A stretch of DNA of 64,000 nucleotides, from positions 434,001 to 498,000 of the forward strand of contig NZ_SACR01000004.1 in NCBI RefSeq assembly GCF_004016505.1, read 5' to 3'. The notes below the pieces were generated by a model. That model made no database searches. It worked only from the letters and a program-made list of their open reading frames with translations, and was not told where the DNA came from. Position 1 is the first letter of the stretch. Each line of letters starts with the position of its first letter. The DNA comes from Rubrivivax rivuli (lineage in GTDB: Bacteria > Pseudomonadota > Gammaproteobacteria > Burkholderiales > Burkholderiaceae_C). The position numbers and the translations under genes were made by a program. This document shows positions 25,847 through 36,050 of the stretch, piece after piece.

Positions 25847-26887
25847 TCAGCGCTGCTTCAGTGCCAGCGCGGCCTCACGCACGAGTTCCGGCCCGCGGTA
25901 GATCAGCCCGGTGTAGATCTGCACAAGGTCGGCCCCCGCCTGCAGCTTGCTGCGCGCATCGGCCCCGCTCATCACACCGCCCACGCCGATGATGGGGTAG
26001 CCCGCGCCCAGCGCTGCGCGCAACTGCGCGATGACGCGGTTGCTCGCGGCCAGCACCGGCGCGCCGCTCAGGCCGCCAGTTTCCTCGGCGTGCTGCAGGC
26101 CCTGCACGGCCTCGCGCGAGAGCGTGGTGTTGGTGGCGATCACGCCGTCGATGCCGTTCTTCTGCAGCGTGGCGGCGATCACGCCGACCTGCGCTTCATC
26201 GAGATCGGGCGCGATCTTCACGAACATCGGCACCCGGCGCCCGTGCTGCTGCGAGAGCTGCTCGCGCCGCGCCTGCAGCGCCGAAAGCAGCGCGTCCAGC
26301 GCCTCGTCGCTTTGCAATGCGCGCAGGTTCTTGGTGTTGGGGCTGCTGATGTTCACCGTCACGTAGTCGGCGTGGGCATAGACGCCGTCCAGGCCGAGCA
26401 GGTAGTCGTCCACCGCACGCTCGATGGGCGTGGCCGCGTTCTTGCCGATGTTCAGGCCCAGCAAACCACCGGCATCGCGGAAGCTGCGCGCGCGCTGCAC
26501 GTTGGCGATGAAGCTCTGCAGGCCTTCGTTGTTGAAGCCCAGGCGGTTGATCAGCGCGTCGCGCGCCGGCAAGCGGAACATGCGCGGCTTGGGGTTGCCC
26601 GGCTGGCCCAGCGGCGTGACCGTGCCCACCTCGATGAAGCCGAAGCCCATCGCGCCCAGGCCGTCGATGCAGCGGCCGTTCTTGTCCAGCCCGGCGGCCA
26701 GGCCCACGCGGTTGGGGAAGCGCAGGCCCGCCACGGTGACGGGGTCGTCCACGCGCTGCTGTTGCCACAGGCACATCGCCGGTGTGTTCTGCAGCTTGGC
26801 GATGCTGCCCAGGGTGAGATCGTGGGCGGCTTCCGGGTCCAGGCCGAAAAGGAAGGGGCGGGTGAGGGCGTAGGGCAGCAGCGACAT
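25847..26887 (-). CDS. pyrD: dihydroorotate dehydrogenase (quinone), class 2
   Basis: Membrane-associated FMN enzyme that oxidises dihydroorotate to orotate with quinone as acceptor, in pyrimidine synthesis. The 346 residues begin with a short amphipathic N-terminus ([17 protein letters not shown]) typical of class 2. FMN and substrate segments are [26 protein letters not shown] with the catalytic serine, and [15 protein letters not shown] at 26887 is 39 bp from divergent rpiA. Confidence 0.96.
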   Translation of the reverse strand: MSLLPYALTRPFLFGLDPEAAHDLTLGSIAKLQNTPAMCLWQQQRVDDPVTVAGLRFPNRVGLAAGLDKNGRCIDGLGAMGFGFIEVGTVTPLGQPGNPKPRMFRLPARDALINRLGFNNEGLQSFIANVQRARSFRDAGGLLGLNIGKNAATPIERAVDDYLLGLDGVYAHADYVTVNISSPNTKNLRALQSDEALDALLSALQARREQLSQQHGRRVPMFVKIAPDLDEAQVGVIAATLQKNGIDGVIATNTTLSREAVQGLQHAEETGGLSGAPVLAASNRVIAQLRAALGAGYPIIGVGGVMSGADARSKLQAGADLVQIYTGLIYRGPELVREAALALKQR

Positions 26888-26926
26888 GGGGCGGGATTCT
26901 CTCAGCCGTCGCGATAATCCGCCGCC

Positions 26927-27601
26927 ATGACACAAGACGAACTCAAGGCCCTGGTCGGGCAGGCGGCGCTGGCGCACGTGGTGCCCGGCGAACTGGTGGG
27001 CGTGGGCACGGGCAGCACCGTCAACCACTTCATCGACGCTCTGGCCGGCATGAAAGACCGCATCGCCGGCGCCGTGAGCAGCAGCGATGCCAGCACCGCG
27101 CGCCTGCTGGCCCACGGCATCCGCGTGCTCGACGCGGCCGAGGTGACGCAACTGCCCGTGTACATCGACGGCGCCGACGAGATCGACGGTCGCGGCCACA
27201 TGGTCAAGGGCGGCGGCGCGGCGCTCACGCGCGAGAAGATCGTGGCCGACCTGGCGGAGCGTTTCGTGTGCATCGCCGACGCCAGCAAGCAGGTGGCGGT
27301 GCTGGGCGGCTTCCCCTTGCCGGTGGAGGTGATCGCGATGGCCGCGCCGCGGCTGGTGCGGCGTTTCGCGGCGCTGGGTGGCAGCGCCACGCTGCGCCTG
27401 AAGGCCGACGGCCAGCCGCTGCTCACCGACAACGGCCACCCGCTGCTCGACGTGCGCGGCCTGCAGATCACCGACCCGCTGGCGATGGAGGCCGAGATCA
27501 GCCAGTGGCCCGGTGTCGTGACTTGCGGCATCTTCGCGCGCCACCGCGCCAGCCTGTGCCTGCTGGGCACCCCCGCCGGCGTGCAGACGCTGGTGTTCTA
27601 A
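26927..27601 (+). CDS. rpiA: ribose-5-phosphate isomerase A
   Basis: Interconverts ribose 5-phosphate and ribulose 5-phosphate in the pentose phosphate pathway. The 224-residue protein shows [14 protein letters not shown], the YIDGADEID motif with catalytic acidic residues, and [14 protein letters not shown] with the catalytic glutamate and lysine. The C-terminal [11 protein letters not shown] is also typical. An RpiB-type homologue lies at 48924-49565, so both isomerase families occur in this window. Confidence 0.96.
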   Translation: MTQDELKALVGQAALAHVVPGELVGVGTGSTVNHFIDALAGMKDRIAGAVSSSDASTARLLAHGIRVLDAAEVTQLPVYIDGADEIDGRGHMVKGGGAALTREKIVADLAERFVCIADASKQVAVLGGFPLPVEVIAMAAPRLVRRFAALGGSATLRLKADGQPLLTDNGHPLLDVRGLQITDPLAMEAEISQWPGVVTCGIFARHRASLCLLGTPAGVQTLVF

Positions 27602-27636
27602 TCGGGGCACTTTTCGCCCCCATCCAAGGACCCGCT

Positions 27637-27825
27637 TTGGCCAAACCCAACTATTCCTTCGAGAAGCGCCAGCGCGAGCTGGCCAAGAAGAAAAAGAAAG
27701 AAGAGAAGGAGAAGGAAAAGGCCGCCCGCAAGGCTGCGGGCCTGCCGCCGATGGCCGACGAGCCCGAGGCGGACGACGAAGGCGGTGAAGGCAACGAGGC
27801 TGCCGGCCCGGCCAACCCGGCCTGA
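27637..27825 (+). CDS. small lysine/glutamate-rich protein, TTG start
   Basis: A 62-residue protein beginning (M)[17 protein letters not shown] and continuing with a highly charged K/E helix and an acidic tail. The start is TTG at 27637, supported by AAGGA with a six-base spacer, and no ATG or GTG is available in a sensible place. I recall similar short proteins with this N-terminus in many Burkholderiales, with no assigned function; the charge pattern suggests nucleic-acid or ribosome contact, which is inference. It starts 35 bp after rpiA and converges on mnmC. Confidence 0.75.
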   Translation: MAKPNYSFEKRQRELAKKKKKEEKEKEKAARKAAGLPPMADEPEADDEGGEGNEAAGPANPA

Positions 27826-27842
27826 CGGCCCCCCGGCCGGGC

Positions 27843-29786
27843 TCAGCCGGCGTCGGCCGGCAGGCCCGTGGCCTGCCGTGCCGCGCGCACGCGCCAACGG
27901 CCCGGGTCGATGGCATCCACCAAGTCTTGTTCCAGCGGCCACGGCGCGCCACTGGCTTGTGCGGCGACCAACTGCGCCAGCAGCGGCGCCAGCGTGAGCC
28001 CGCGTGCGCCCAGGGCCGTGAGCACGAAGAGCCCGGGCTCGCGCGGCAGCAGCCGGGCTTGATCGAGGCGCTGGCCGGCCGGCATCTGCAGGGCGGGCAG
28101 CGCGCCGCAGATCGGCAGGCGGTCGTCGGTGTGCAGGCGCCAGCCGGTGCGGCCTGACAGCGGCGCGCCGGGCGCGGGCTGCAGGCCGGTCAGGCGCTGC
28201 AGGCGTTCCAGGTTGTGGTGGTGGTCTTCGTCACGCAGTGTGGGCGCACCGGGCTCGCCGGCTTCGCGCGTGGCGCCGCACAGCACCGCACCGGGCAGGG
28301 GGATGGCGTAACCGTCACCGGCCACCGGCAGCCGCAGCGTGTGCGCCGCAGCGAACTGCGTGACCTGCCCGCGGGTGTGCCGCAGCGGCCAGGGGGGGTG
28401 GCCCAGCGGGGCCAGCAGGCCCTGGGCCTGCGCGGCGTTGCACAGCACCACGGCATCGGCCTCGGCCAGCAACTGGCCTTGGTCATCCAGCAACTGCCAC
28501 GCGGCCGGTGATGCTGGCGCACGTCGCAGGGCGTGCACTGGCACGCCCGTGCGCAGCGTGATGCGCGGACTGGCCAGCGCCCACTGCACCCAGGCCGCGG
28601 GCGCCACCCAGCCGCCCGCCGGGTAGTGCCAGGCCGGGGCCGGCAGGGGCAAGCCGGCCATTGCGCTGGCAGCATCGGCCGACAGCACGTCCACGTAGCC
28701 GGGGGGCAGACCGGTGCGCTGCAGCATCGCCTGCAGCGCGGGCAGGCCGCCCGCGCGCGCGTCCAGCCGCAGCAGGCCCTGGGCCGCGCCGGGCACGCCT
28801 TGCGCCACGGCCTCCGCGTGCGTGGCGTGGGCCTGCAGCGCGGCGGCGCGGAACAGGCGCGCGTACGGCCCGTCGTCGGCGTTGACGGTGCCGTGGAAGA
28901 GGCCACCCGGGTTGCCCGAGGCCTCTTGCGCCGGGGCGGCGTGGCGCTCCAGCACCGTCACCTGCCAGCCGGCCTGGGCCAGCGCCTGCGCCGTGGCCGC
29001 GCCGGCCAGGCCCGCACCCACCACCACCGCGCGGCGGCCGGCCACCGCGCAGGCCGGCGGGCGGTGGAGCGTGTGGCGGGGCGCGTAGTCGGCCAGCGTG
29101 ATGTCGCGCTTGCCGCCGGTGCCCGCGGCCAGGCGGGGCACGAAGCCGGCGCTGGCCAGGTGTTCCCGCAGGGCGCTGGCGGCGCTCCAGGTGGCGGCGG
29201 TGGCCCCGGGCGCGGCGTGGGCGGCCAGCGCCTTCATCACCCTGGGCTCCCACATCGCGGGGTTGCGCGCCGGGGCGAAGCCGTCGAGGTAGAGGGCGTC
29301 GGCCTGCAGCCGCAGCGCCGGCAGCACCTGGCCGATGTCGCCGAAGGCCAGCAGCAGCTGCACACGCCCGCCCTCGAAGGCCCGGCGGTGCAGGTTGGGC
29401 ACCAGCGGCGGCCAGGCGGCCAGCAGCTGCGCGGCCAGCTCGGGCAGGTCGCTGTGCGCGTGCACGCGCGCCAGGTCGGCGGCGCTGAGCGGGTGCTTTT
29501 CGATGGACACGAAGAACAGCCGCTCGCAGCGCTGCGGGTCTTCGCGCCAGGCCTGCCAGGTGGCCAGGAAGTTGTGCCCCAGGCCGAAGCCGCTTTCCAG
29601 CACCACGAACTGCGCGCGCCCGGCCCAGCGGCCGGGCAGGCCGTTGCCCTGCTGGAAGACGTGGCGCGCCTGCTGCAGCGCACCGGCCTGGGGGTGGTAG
29701 ATGTCGTCGTACAGCGGCGAGCGCGGCACGGCGGCGGCGTGGCTGCCGAAGTCGACCTCGGCGGCCTCGATCGGGGCGGTCTTCAC
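27843..29786 (-). CDS. mnmC: bifunctional tRNA mnm5s2U methyltransferase/oxidoreductase MnmC
   Basis: Final steps of mnm5s2U synthesis at tRNA wobble position 34. The N-terminal domain (to about residue 230) is the MnmD methyltransferase: [23 protein letters not shown] and [16 protein letters not shown]. The C-terminal domain is the FAD-dependent MnmC1 oxidase, with [27 protein letters not shown] and the closing [14 protein letters not shown]. Total 647 residues, close to the 668 of E. coli. The start is GTG at 29786, 20 bp after the DUF3445 gene, on the same strand. Confidence 0.94.
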   Translation of the reverse strand: MKTAPIEAAEVDFGSHAAAVPRSPLYDDIYHPQAGALQQARHVFQQGNGLPGRWAGRAQFVVLESGFGLGHNFLATWQAWREDPQRCERLFFVSIEKHPLSAADLARVHAHSDLPELAAQLLAAWPPLVPNLHRRAFEGGRVQLLLAFGDIGQVLPALRLQADALYLDGFAPARNPAMWEPRVMKALAAHAAPGATAATWSAASALREHLASAGFVPRLAAGTGGKRDITLADYAPRHTLHRPPACAVAGRRAVVVGAGLAGAATAQALAQAGWQVTVLERHAAPAQEASGNPGGLFHGTVNADDGPYARLFRAAALQAHATHAEAVAQGVPGAAQGLLRLDARAGGLPALQAMLQRTGLPPGYVDVLSADAASAMAGLPLPAPAWHYPAGGWVAPAAWVQWALASPRITLRTGVPVHALRRAPASPAAWQLLDDQGQLLAEADAVVLCNAAQAQGLLAPLGHPPWPLRHTRGQVTQFAAAHTLRLPVAGDGYAIPLPGAVLCGATREAGEPGAPTLRDEDHHHNLERLQRLTGLQPAPGAPLSGRTGWRLHTDDRLPICGALPALQMPAGQRLDQARLLPREPGLFVLTALGARGLTLAPLLAQLVAAQASGAPWPLEQDLVDAIDPGRWRVRAARQATGLPADAG

Positions 29787-29806
29787 GCGCGCAGGCCGGG
29801 CCTGGC

Positions 29807-30799
29807 TCAGGCCGCCGCCGTAGGGCTGGCCGCCGCGCGCTCGGCCAGCCAGGCCAGCAGCGGTTCGCGCACACCGGCCAGGCTGCGGTAGGCCAGCACC
29901 GGCGCGCTCATGCTCTGCACGGCGGCATGCAGGGCCTGCGCCTCGACCGGCGCGTGCAAGGCCTGCGCCAAGGGTCGCACCTCCACGTGGATGGTGAAGA
30001 CGGCCTGCCGCTGCGCCGGCAGCGGGATGAAGGTCTGGCGCTCGCTGCGGAACCAGGCCTGCGCCACCGCCGTGTGCTGCCAGCGCTGCGGGTCCACGCG
30101 CGCCGGGTGGGCGTGCAGGCGCGGGTGGTCGCTGACGTTCCAGACGAAGCGCTCGTAACGATCCGGGCCCGTGATGATCTTCAGCAGGCCTTCGGTGGCC
30201 TTCAGCAGCACCGCGTTGTCGGCCACCGGCGCGTGCACCTCGCTGAAGTGTCGGCCGAGCTTGTCTTCCGGCGCCCAGTGGCTGGGCAGGGCCACGGCCA
30301 GCCAGGGGATGGTGCCGGTGGCGCCGTCGACGATGGCGAAATCCTCTGCAAAGGCCAGGCAGGCCAGTCCGGCCTGGCGCCAGGCTGGCGGCAGGCCTTG
30401 CAGGCAGCGCGCGACCTCGTCGCCCAGGCCGAAACGGCCCTGCTGGCGTTGCAGCACCTCGCCCTGCGGGCCCACGGCGGTGGCCAGCCACAGCGCGTCG
30501 GCGGTGGCGCCGTCCCAGGCCCAGGCGCCGGGATGTTCGGCCGCGGCGTGGGCGTAGAGCACATGCAGCGCCGGTGCAGGGTCGAAACCTTCCACCTGGC
30601 CCAGTGCCTGCGCCCAGAAGGCCGTCAGCACGGCCAGCTTCTCGCGCTGGTGGCGCGAGCCCGGCTGCAGCGGGGTCAGCTGCGCCGCGCCAGACTGCAG
30701 CTTGCGCAGGCCGGGCTGCATGCGGAAGGGCGCGGTGACGCCGGCCTCGAAATCGAAACCGGTGGCCGGGCGCGGCGGGACGGGCGTTCGATCGCTCAT
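29807..30799 (-). CDS. DUF3445 heme-dependent oxidative N-demethylase-like protein
   Basis: A 330-residue protein of the DUF3445 family, some members of which are described as heme-dependent oxidative N-demethylases of dimethylamine. Family landmarks are LPSHWAPEDKLGRHFSEVH, GLLKIITGPDRYERFVWNV and the RSERQTFIPLP segment followed by FTIHVEVRPL. Whether the histidines seen bind heme cannot be decided by eye. It lies just downstream of the efp terminator and 20 bp upstream of mnmC, so the two may be co-transcribed. The substrate is unknown. Confidence 0.8.
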   Translation of the reverse strand: MSDRTPVPPRPATGFDFEAGVTAPFRMQPGLRKLQSGAAQLTPLQPGSRHQREKLAVLTAFWAQALGQVEGFDPAPALHVLYAHAAAEHPGAWAWDGATADALWLATAVGPQGEVLQRQQGRFGLGDEVARCLQGLPPAWRQAGLACLAFAEDFAIVDGATGTIPWLAVALPSHWAPEDKLGRHFSEVHAPVADNAVLLKATEGLLKIITGPDRYERFVWNVSDHPRLHAHPARVDPQRWQHTAVAQAWFRSERQTFIPLPAQRQAVFTIHVEVRPLAQALHAPVEAQALHAAVQSMSAPVLAYRSLAGVREPLLAWLAERAAASPTAAA

Positions 30800-30821
30800 G
30801 GGTGCGGATGATGGCGCAATG

Positions 30822-30844
30822 AAAAAGGCACCCCGCAGGGTGCC
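30822..30844 (-). terminator. intrinsic terminator of efp
   Basis: Stem GGCACCC/GGGTGCC with loop CGCA at 30827-30844, followed in the minus direction by five Ts (30826-30822). It ends the efp transcript before the DUF3445 gene. Confidence 0.8.
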
Positions 30845-30901
30845 CGGTGTCGCCGCAGCGCCTTCAGGCCAAGCCTGGAGGCACTGGGGCAGTGGCGTGC
30901 T

Positions 30902-31456
30902 TCAGACGCGCTTCTTGTACTCGTGCGTGCGGGTGTCGATTTCGATCTTGTCGCCGTTTTCGACGAACAGCGGCACGCTGATCTCGAAGCCGGTGCCCAC
31001 CAGGCGGCCGGGCTTCATCACCTTGCCCGAGGTGTCGCCCTTGACGGCCGGCTCGGTCTCGATCACGCGCACCACGGTGGTGGGCAGTTCGACGCTGATG
31101 GCCTTGCCGTCGTAGAACACCACTTCCACCGACATGTTGTCCTCGAGGTAGCTGATGGCGTCGCCCATGTTCTCGGCTTCCACCTCGAACTGATTGTACT
31201 CGGCGTCCATGAAGACGTACATCGGATCGGCGAAGTAGGTGTAGGTGCACTCCTTCTTGTCCAGCACGATCTGGTCCATCTTGTCGTCGGCCTTGAAGAC
31301 GACTTCGGCGCCCGAACCGTTGAGCAGGTTCTTCATCTTCATGCGCACGGTGGCGGCGTTGCGGCCACCGCGGCTGTATTCGGTCTTGAGCACGACCATG
31401 GGGTCCTTGCCCTGCATGATGACGTTGCCGGCCCGGATTTCTTGAGCGATTTTCAT
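30902..31456 (-). CDS. efp: elongation factor P, arginine-32 type
   Basis: Relieves ribosomes stalled at consecutive prolines. The 184-residue protein has the three-domain EF-P pattern: [19 protein letters not shown], the tip loop [13 protein letters not shown] and the C-terminal [17 protein letters not shown]. The residue modified in EF-P is Arg32 here rather than lysine, which marks the type activated by rhamnosylation. The rhamnosyltransferase gene earP lies directly upstream on the same strand (31598-32659). A promoter candidate sits just after the earP stop and a terminator follows efp, so efp can be transcribed alone. Confidence 0.97.
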   Translation of the reverse strand: MKIAQEIRAGNVIMQGKDPMVVLKTEYSRGGRNAATVRMKMKNLLNGSGAEVVFKADDKMDQIVLDKKECTYTYFADPMYVFMDAEYNQFEVEAENMGDAISYLEDNMSVEVVFYDGKAISVELPTTVVRVIETEPAVKGDTSGKVMKPGRLVGTGFEISVPLFVENGDKIEIDTRTHEYKKRV

Positions 31457-31552
31457 AGCGGTTTCCGTGAGTTGTGGGCCGCTGCATCCTGGCGGGGCTG
31501 AGGGGCTCTCAGTGCCTGGGAGTGGGCCTGCTTGCGTTGCGCAAAGCCCCTA

Positions 31553-31582
31553 ATTCTAGCAGGCGGCGGGCGGGCTTGTCGG
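31553..31582 (-). promoter_or_regulatory. candidate efp promoter
   Basis: On the minus strand CCGACA (31582-31577) and TAGAAT (31558-31553) are separated by 18 bases. This would start efp transcription about 90 bases before its ATG and lies 15 bp after the earP stop. The -10 is good, the -35 only partial. Confidence 0.4.
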
Positions 31583-31597
31583 TGCCTGGCAGCGCGT

Positions 31598-32659
31598 TCA
31601 GCGGCTGCCGGGGCGCTGCATCTGCACGAAAGCGAGCAGTTGCGTGGCGAGATCGGGCTGCGCCGCCTGCGCTGCCGAGGCCGCCTGCGCCGCGGCGGCC
31701 CAGGCGCCCGCCCTTGGCGGCAGGCCGGGCCAGGGCGCCTGCAGGCCGTTCCAGGCGCGCCATAGCGCGGCCACGTCGGCCGGGAGCTGCAGGCGCTGGG
31801 CCAGGGCCTGCAGCTTGGCGGCATGGGCGCCGTCGTCCTGCGGGTAGACCTGCCAGACGAAGGGGGCGCCCGCCCAGAGCGCACGCACCAGCGAATCTTC
31901 ACCGCGCACGAAGTTCAGGTCGGCGGCCCAGAGCAGTTGGTCGAAGCCGGCCTGCGTGAGCCAGGGCAGGGCGTGCACCTGCACCGCGGCCGGGGGCTGC
32001 GGCCACAGCGCCGCCACCTGCCGTTGTGCCGGCCCGGGTGTCAGCAGCAGCCGGGTGGGCGGGGTGTCGGTGCGCGCCAGTTCGGCCAGCAGCGCGGGCA
32101 GCGCGGGGTTGTCGTAGCAGAAGAGCGCCATCACCTGCTCGCCCGGGCGCAGCGGCGGCTGGCCCTGGGCCTGCAGCCAGGCGTGGCGGTCGAAGGCTGC
32201 GTGCGCGGCGGCCAGGCCGGGCTCGCGCAGCAGGCCGCCGGTGGCGGGCGTGAAGCCGGGGTAGAAGAACCACTTGGTCAGGCCCGCGCCAGGCCCGCCG
32301 AACTGCGGCGAGGGCAGGCGGTGCGAGCGTTCGACGTAGGCCTCGGCGCTGAGGTACTCGAGGTTCAGCCACAGCGGCGGCGGCGTGCGCCGCGCCATCG
32401 CCGCCACGGTTTTCGCAGGCGGATCGCAGCCGAAGGCTTCCACCACCACGTCACCCGGGGTGGCCGGCCCCGGCCAGGGCAGCACCTCGACCCCAGGCGC
32501 ACCGTTCGGTGCCATGAAGGCCAAGGGCGCGGCATCGTCGATGACCACGCGCACGTGCTGCCCGCGCTGCGCCAGGTTCACCGCCAGGCGCCAGCAGACG
32601 CCCGCGTCGCCGAGGTTGTCGATGACGCGGCAGTACACATCCCACAACAAGGCCGGCAT
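31598..32659 (-). CDS. earP: EF-P arginine rhamnosyltransferase EarP
   Basis: Transfers rhamnose from dTDP-rhamnose to Arg32 of EF-P, activating it. The 353-residue inverting glycosyltransferase shows the N-terminal [13 protein letters not shown] with the two aspartates (14 and 18) used by the family, [20 protein letters not shown] and the sugar-nucleotide site [13 protein letters not shown] followed by [13 protein letters not shown] at 32659 gives the conserved beginning [14 protein letters not shown]. It is adjacent to and upstream of efp, the arrangement typical of Arg32-type EF-P systems. dTDP-rhamnose genes are not in this window. It is divergent from uvrC. Confidence 0.95.
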   Translation of the reverse strand: MPALLWDVYCRVIDNLGDAGVCWRLAVNLAQRGQHVRVVIDDAAPLAFMAPNGAPGVEVLPWPGPATPGDVVVEAFGCDPPAKTVAAMARRTPPPLWLNLEYLSAEAYVERSHRLPSPQFGGPGAGLTKWFFYPGFTPATGGLLREPGLAAAHAAFDRHAWLQAQGQPPLRPGEQVMALFCYDNPALPALLAELARTDTPPTRLLLTPGPAQRQVAALWPQPPAAVQVHALPWLTQAGFDQLLWAADLNFVRGEDSLVRALWAGAPFVWQVYPQDDGAHAAKLQALAQRLQLPADVAALWRAWNGLQAPWPGLPPRAGAWAAAAQAASAAQAAQPDLATQLLAFVQMQRPGSR

Positions 32660-32706
32660 CGGGGCATTATCGAAGGGCGGGATCGGAGACGACACAATCG
32701 CGGCCG

Positions 32707-34767
32707 ATGAGTGAGAGCGCAGAGACCCCGGCCCCGCCGCCGCCTTCGAACCGTGAACGCCTGCTGGCCGAAGTGGCCGCACTGCCCGGCCTGCCGGGCG
32801 TCTACCGCTGGTTCGATGCGGCCGATGGCCTGCTCTACGTGGGCAAGGCGCGCAACCTCAAGAAGCGCGTCAGCAGCTACCTGCACAAGGACCACGACGG
32901 CACGCGCATCGGCCACATGGTCAGCCGCATCGCCCGGCTGGAAACCACCGTGGTGCGCAGCGAGGCCGAGGCCTTGCTGCTCGAAAACAACCTCATCAAG
33001 ACGCTCGACCCGAAGTTCAACATCCTCTTCCGGGACGACAAGAGCTACCCCTACCTGAAGCTGGTCTCGCATGCGTTTCCGCGCATGGCCTACTTCCGCG
33101 GCGCGGTGGACAAAAAGCACCGCTACTTCGGCCCCTACCCCAACGCCTGGGCCGTGAAGCAGACCATCCAGCTGATGCAGAAGGTCTTCCGCCTGCGCAC
33201 CTGCGAGGACACGGTCTACAACCACCGCAGCCGGCCCTGCCTGCTGTACCAGATCCAGCGCTGCACTGCGCCTTGCGTCGGCTTCATCACGCCCGAGGAC
33301 TACGCGCGCGACGTGCGCGATGCCGAGCGCTTCCTGCTGGGTGACACGCAAGAGGTCATCGACGACCTGCAGTCGAAGATGATGGCCCACGCCGAAGGGC
33401 TGGAGTTCGAGAAGGCCGCCGCGCTGCGCGACCGCATCGGCTCGCTCTCGAAGGTGCTGCACCAGCAGAGCATGGACGCCAGCAGTCTCTCGGCCTCGGA
33501 CAAGGATGTCGACATCCTCGCCGTGAAGGTGGCCGGCGGCCGCGCCTGCGTGAACCTGGCGATGGTGCGCGGCAGCCGTCACCTGGGCGACCGCGCCTAC
33601 TTCCCGCAGCACGTGGACGACGGCGCCGCGCTCAGTGCCGACGAAGCCGAGGCCCGCTTCGAAGACGATCTGGCCGGCCCCGAGAACGCCCGCGCCATGC
33701 TGGCCGCGCCCGAGTGCGCGGTGCTGGAGGCCTTCATCGCCCAGCACTACATCGGCCAGCCGGTGCCGCCGGTGCTGGTCACCAGCCACCCGGTGGACCC
33801 GGCGCTGATCGAGGCGCTGGCCGAGACCACGGGCATCAAGCTGCGCTGCACGCACCAGCCGCGCGAGCAGCGCCGCATCTGGCTGGAGATGGCGGCCAAG
33901 GGCGCCGAGCTGTCGCTGGCGCGGCTGCTGGCCGAAGAGGGTTCGGCGCAGCAGCGCACGCGGGCGCTCATCGAGGCGCTGGACCTCGACATCGAAGACC
34001 CGGCCGCCTTGCGCGTGGAGTGTTTCGACATCAGCCACACCGCGGGCGAAGCCACGCAGGCGAGTTGCGTGGTCTACGAAGGCCACGCGATGCAGAGCGC
34101 GCAGTACCGCCGCTTCAACATCGAAGGCGTGACCGGCGGTGACGACTACGCCGCCATGCGCCAGGTGCTGACGCGCCGCTACGCGCGTCTGGCCGAAGCC
34201 GTGGCTGCGGGCAAGGCCGAGGCAGCGCCGGCCGAGGGCGAGGCCGAGCCGGCGGCGGAAGAGCCGCCCGCCGCTGCGCCCAAGGCCAAGCCCGCGCGCG
34301 CCGCGCGCGGCGCCGCCCGCCTGCCCGACCTGGTGCTGGTGGACGGCGGCCGCGGCCAGGTGAGCATGGCGCGCGAGGTCTTCCAGGAACTGGGGCTGGA
34401 CCTGGGCCTGATCGTTGGCGTGGAGAAAGGCGAGGGCCGCAAGGTCGGCCTGGAGGAACTGGTGTTCGCCGACGGCCGCGAGAAGGTCTACCTGGGCCAC
34501 GATTCGGCGGCACTGATGCTGGTGGCGCAGATCCGCGACGAGGCCCACCGCTTCGCCATCACCGGCATGCGCGCCAAGCGCGCCAGCGTGCGCACGGGCG
34601 GCAGCAAACTCGAAGACATTGCCGGCGTGGGCCCGCGCAAACGAGCGCGGCTGCTGCAGCGCTTCGGCGGGCTGCGCGGCGTGGCGGCGGCCGGTGTGGA
34701 AGACCTGGCCAGCGTGGAAGGCATTTCTCGGGAACTGGCGGAGGAGATTTACCGTGCATTGCATTGA
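32707..34767 (+). CDS. uvrC: excinuclease ABC subunit C
   Basis: Nuclease that makes both incisions in nucleotide excision repair. The 686 residues contain the GIY-YIG nuclease domain ([19 protein letters not shown]), the UvrB-binding helix pair ([16 protein letters not shown]), the RNase H-like second nuclease domain ([26 protein letters not shown]) and the C-terminal helix-hairpin-helix ([19 protein letters not shown]). Unusually, about 43 residues rich in Ala, Glu and Pro (496-538) are inserted within the second nuclease domain before [10 protein letters not shown], making it longer than the usual 610. Its last 14 bases overlap the next gene. Confidence 0.96.
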   Translation: MSESAETPAPPPPSNRERLLAEVAALPGLPGVYRWFDAADGLLYVGKARNLKKRVSSYLHKDHDGTRIGHMVSRIARLETTVVRSEAEALLLENNLIKTLDPKFNILFRDDKSYPYLKLVSHAFPRMAYFRGAVDKKHRYFGPYPNAWAVKQTIQLMQKVFRLRTCEDTVYNHRSRPCLLYQIQRCTAPCVGFITPEDYARDVRDAERFLLGDTQEVIDDLQSKMMAHAEGLEFEKAAALRDRIGSLSKVLHQQSMDASSLSASDKDVDILAVKVAGGRACVNLAMVRGSRHLGDRAYFPQHVDDGAALSADEAEARFEDDLAGPENARAMLAAPECAVLEAFIAQHYIGQPVPPVLVTSHPVDPALIEALAETTGIKLRCTHQPREQRRIWLEMAAKGAELSLARLLAEEGSAQQRTRALIEALDLDIEDPAALRVECFDISHTAGEATQASCVVYEGHAMQSAQYRRFNIEGVTGGDDYAAMRQVLTRRYARLAEAVAAGKAEAAPAEGEAEPAAEEPPAAAPKAKPARAARGAARLPDLVLVDGGRGQVSMAREVFQELGLDLGLIVGVEKGEGRKVGLEELVFADGREKVYLGHDSAALMLVAQIRDEAHRFAITGMRAKRASVRTGGSKLEDIAGVGPRKRARLLQRFGGLRGVAAAGVEDLASVEGISRELAEEIYRALH

Positions 34768-35416
34768 CGAGACCCTGAACAACCCGGCCGTTCCTGGCCG
34801 CACATCGCGGCATGCCTGGCTGGCCTTCTGGTGTGCCGTGGCGCTGGCCGGGTGTGCACAAGCGCCCAAGCCGGCCCCGACGCCGCCCGCGCCAGCCGCT
34901 GCCCCGCAGCCGGCTCCGGCGCCCGCCCCGGCGGCCGCGCCACCGACCGCCGGCGCCATCGCCAGCCCCACCCGCCCGGGTGCGCAAGGCGTGCCGGGCC
35001 TCACGCCGCCCAGGCCTGCGGGCACTGCGGCGCGCGGCCCCATCCCGCGCAACCCGCGCTACGTCACACTGTCCGCACCGGCCACGCCGCGTTCGCAGGC
35101 GGCGTTGCAGGCGCAGTTTGCGGCGCGCTTGATGCAGGCTCACCCCGACAGCACCTACACCGGCCGCCCGCCCGAACGCCTGTACGCCATCCCGGTGCTG
35201 GAAGTCGACCTCAACGCCGACGGCACCGTGCGGGGCATCAAGGTGCTGCGCCGTCCCAGCACGGGCGATGAAGCCACGCGCCTGGCCATGGACGCTGTGC
35301 GCCGTGCGGCGCCCTACGGCGACGTCTCGCGCCTGCCCAAACCCTGGCGCGTGGTGGAGACCTTCCTCTTCGACGACGACCTGCGTTTCAAGCCGCGCAC
35401 GCTCGACGTCGACTGA
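34754..35416 (+). CDS. lipoprotein with TonB-like C-terminal domain
   Basis: A 220-residue predicted lipoprotein: signal with lipobox LAGC near residue 34, a long Pro/Ala linker (about 36-80), then a domain resembling the TonB C-terminus ([35 protein letters not shown]). The GTG start at 34754 overlaps the uvrC end by 14 bases; it is the only start preceding the signal. The C-terminal fold suggests contact with an outer-membrane protein or peptidoglycan, but no receptor is nearby and the role is unknown. Between uvrC and pgsA. Confidence 0.7.
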   Translation: MHCIDETLNNPAVPGRTSRHAWLAFWCAVALAGCAQAPKPAPTPPAPAAAPQPAPAPAPAAAPPTAGAIASPTRPGAQGVPGLTPPRPAGTAARGPIPRNPRYVTLSAPATPRSQAALQAQFAARLMQAHPDSTYTGRPPERLYAIPVLEVDLNADGTVRGIKVLRRPSTGDEATRLAMDAVRRAAPYGDVSRLPKPWRVVETFLFDDDLRFKPRTLDVD

Positions 35417-35478
35417 GCCCTGCGCAGCACTTGCGCGTCCTCATCCCGGTACCTCGGCGCCTTGGGCACAATCGCCCG

Positions 35479-36045
35479 ATGTTCTTCACCATCCCCACGC
35501 TGCTCACCTGGGCCCGCATCGCGGCCATACCGCTCATCATCGGCGTGTACTACCTGGGTTGGGACGTGAAGACGCAGAACCTCGTGGCCACCACGATGTT
35601 CGTCGTGTTCGCGCTGACCGACTGGCTCGACGGCTACCTGGCGCGCAAGCTCAACCAGACCTCGGCCTTTGGCGCCTTCCTCGACCCGGTGGCCGACAAG
35701 TTCCTGGTCTGCGCCTGCCTGCTGGTGCTGCTGGAGCACGACCGCGTCGACTCCATCGTGGCGCTGGTCATCATCGGCCGCGAGATCGCCATCTCGGCGC
35801 TGCGCGAGTGGATGGCGCAGATCGGCGCCTCGCGCAGCGTGGCGGTGCACATGCTGGGCAAGCTCAAGACCACCTCGCAGATGGTGGCCATTCCCTTCCT
35901 GCTCTACGACGCCACCGTGTTCGGCGTGATCGACACACGCCTGTGGGGCACGGTGCTGGTGTGGGTGTCGGCGGTGCTCACCATCTGGTCGATGGCCTAC
36001 TACCTGCAAAAGGCCCTGCCCGAGATCCGCGCCAAGGCGCCTTGA
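35479..36045 (+). CDS. pgsA: CDP-diacylglycerol-glycerol-3-phosphate 3-phosphatidyltransferase
   Basis: Membrane enzyme making phosphatidylglycerophosphate, the precursor of phosphatidylglycerol. The 188-residue protein has the CDP-alcohol phosphotransferase signature D-G-x2-A-R-x8-G-x3-D-x3-D, seen as DGYLARKLNQTSAFG then AFLDPVADK. Several hydrophobic helices follow. ATG at 35479 gives the classic FFTIPTLLTWARI beginning. The EamA gene starts 5 bp after its stop. Confidence 0.95.
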   Translation: MFFTIPTLLTWARIAAIPLIIGVYYLGWDVKTQNLVATTMFVVFALTDWLDGYLARKLNQTSAFGAFLDPVADKFLVCACLLVLLEHDRVDSIVALVIIGREIAISALREWMAQIGASRSVAVHMLGKLKTTSQMVAIPFLLYDATVFGVIDTRLWGTVLVWVSAVLTIWSMAYYLQKALPEIRAKAP

Positions 36046-36050
36046 GCGGC

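Noticed and set aside
26888-27952. N-terminal extension of pyrD to 27952.
   Set aside because: It runs antisense through rpiA and the lysine-rich gene; ATG at 26887 gives the standard class 2 start.
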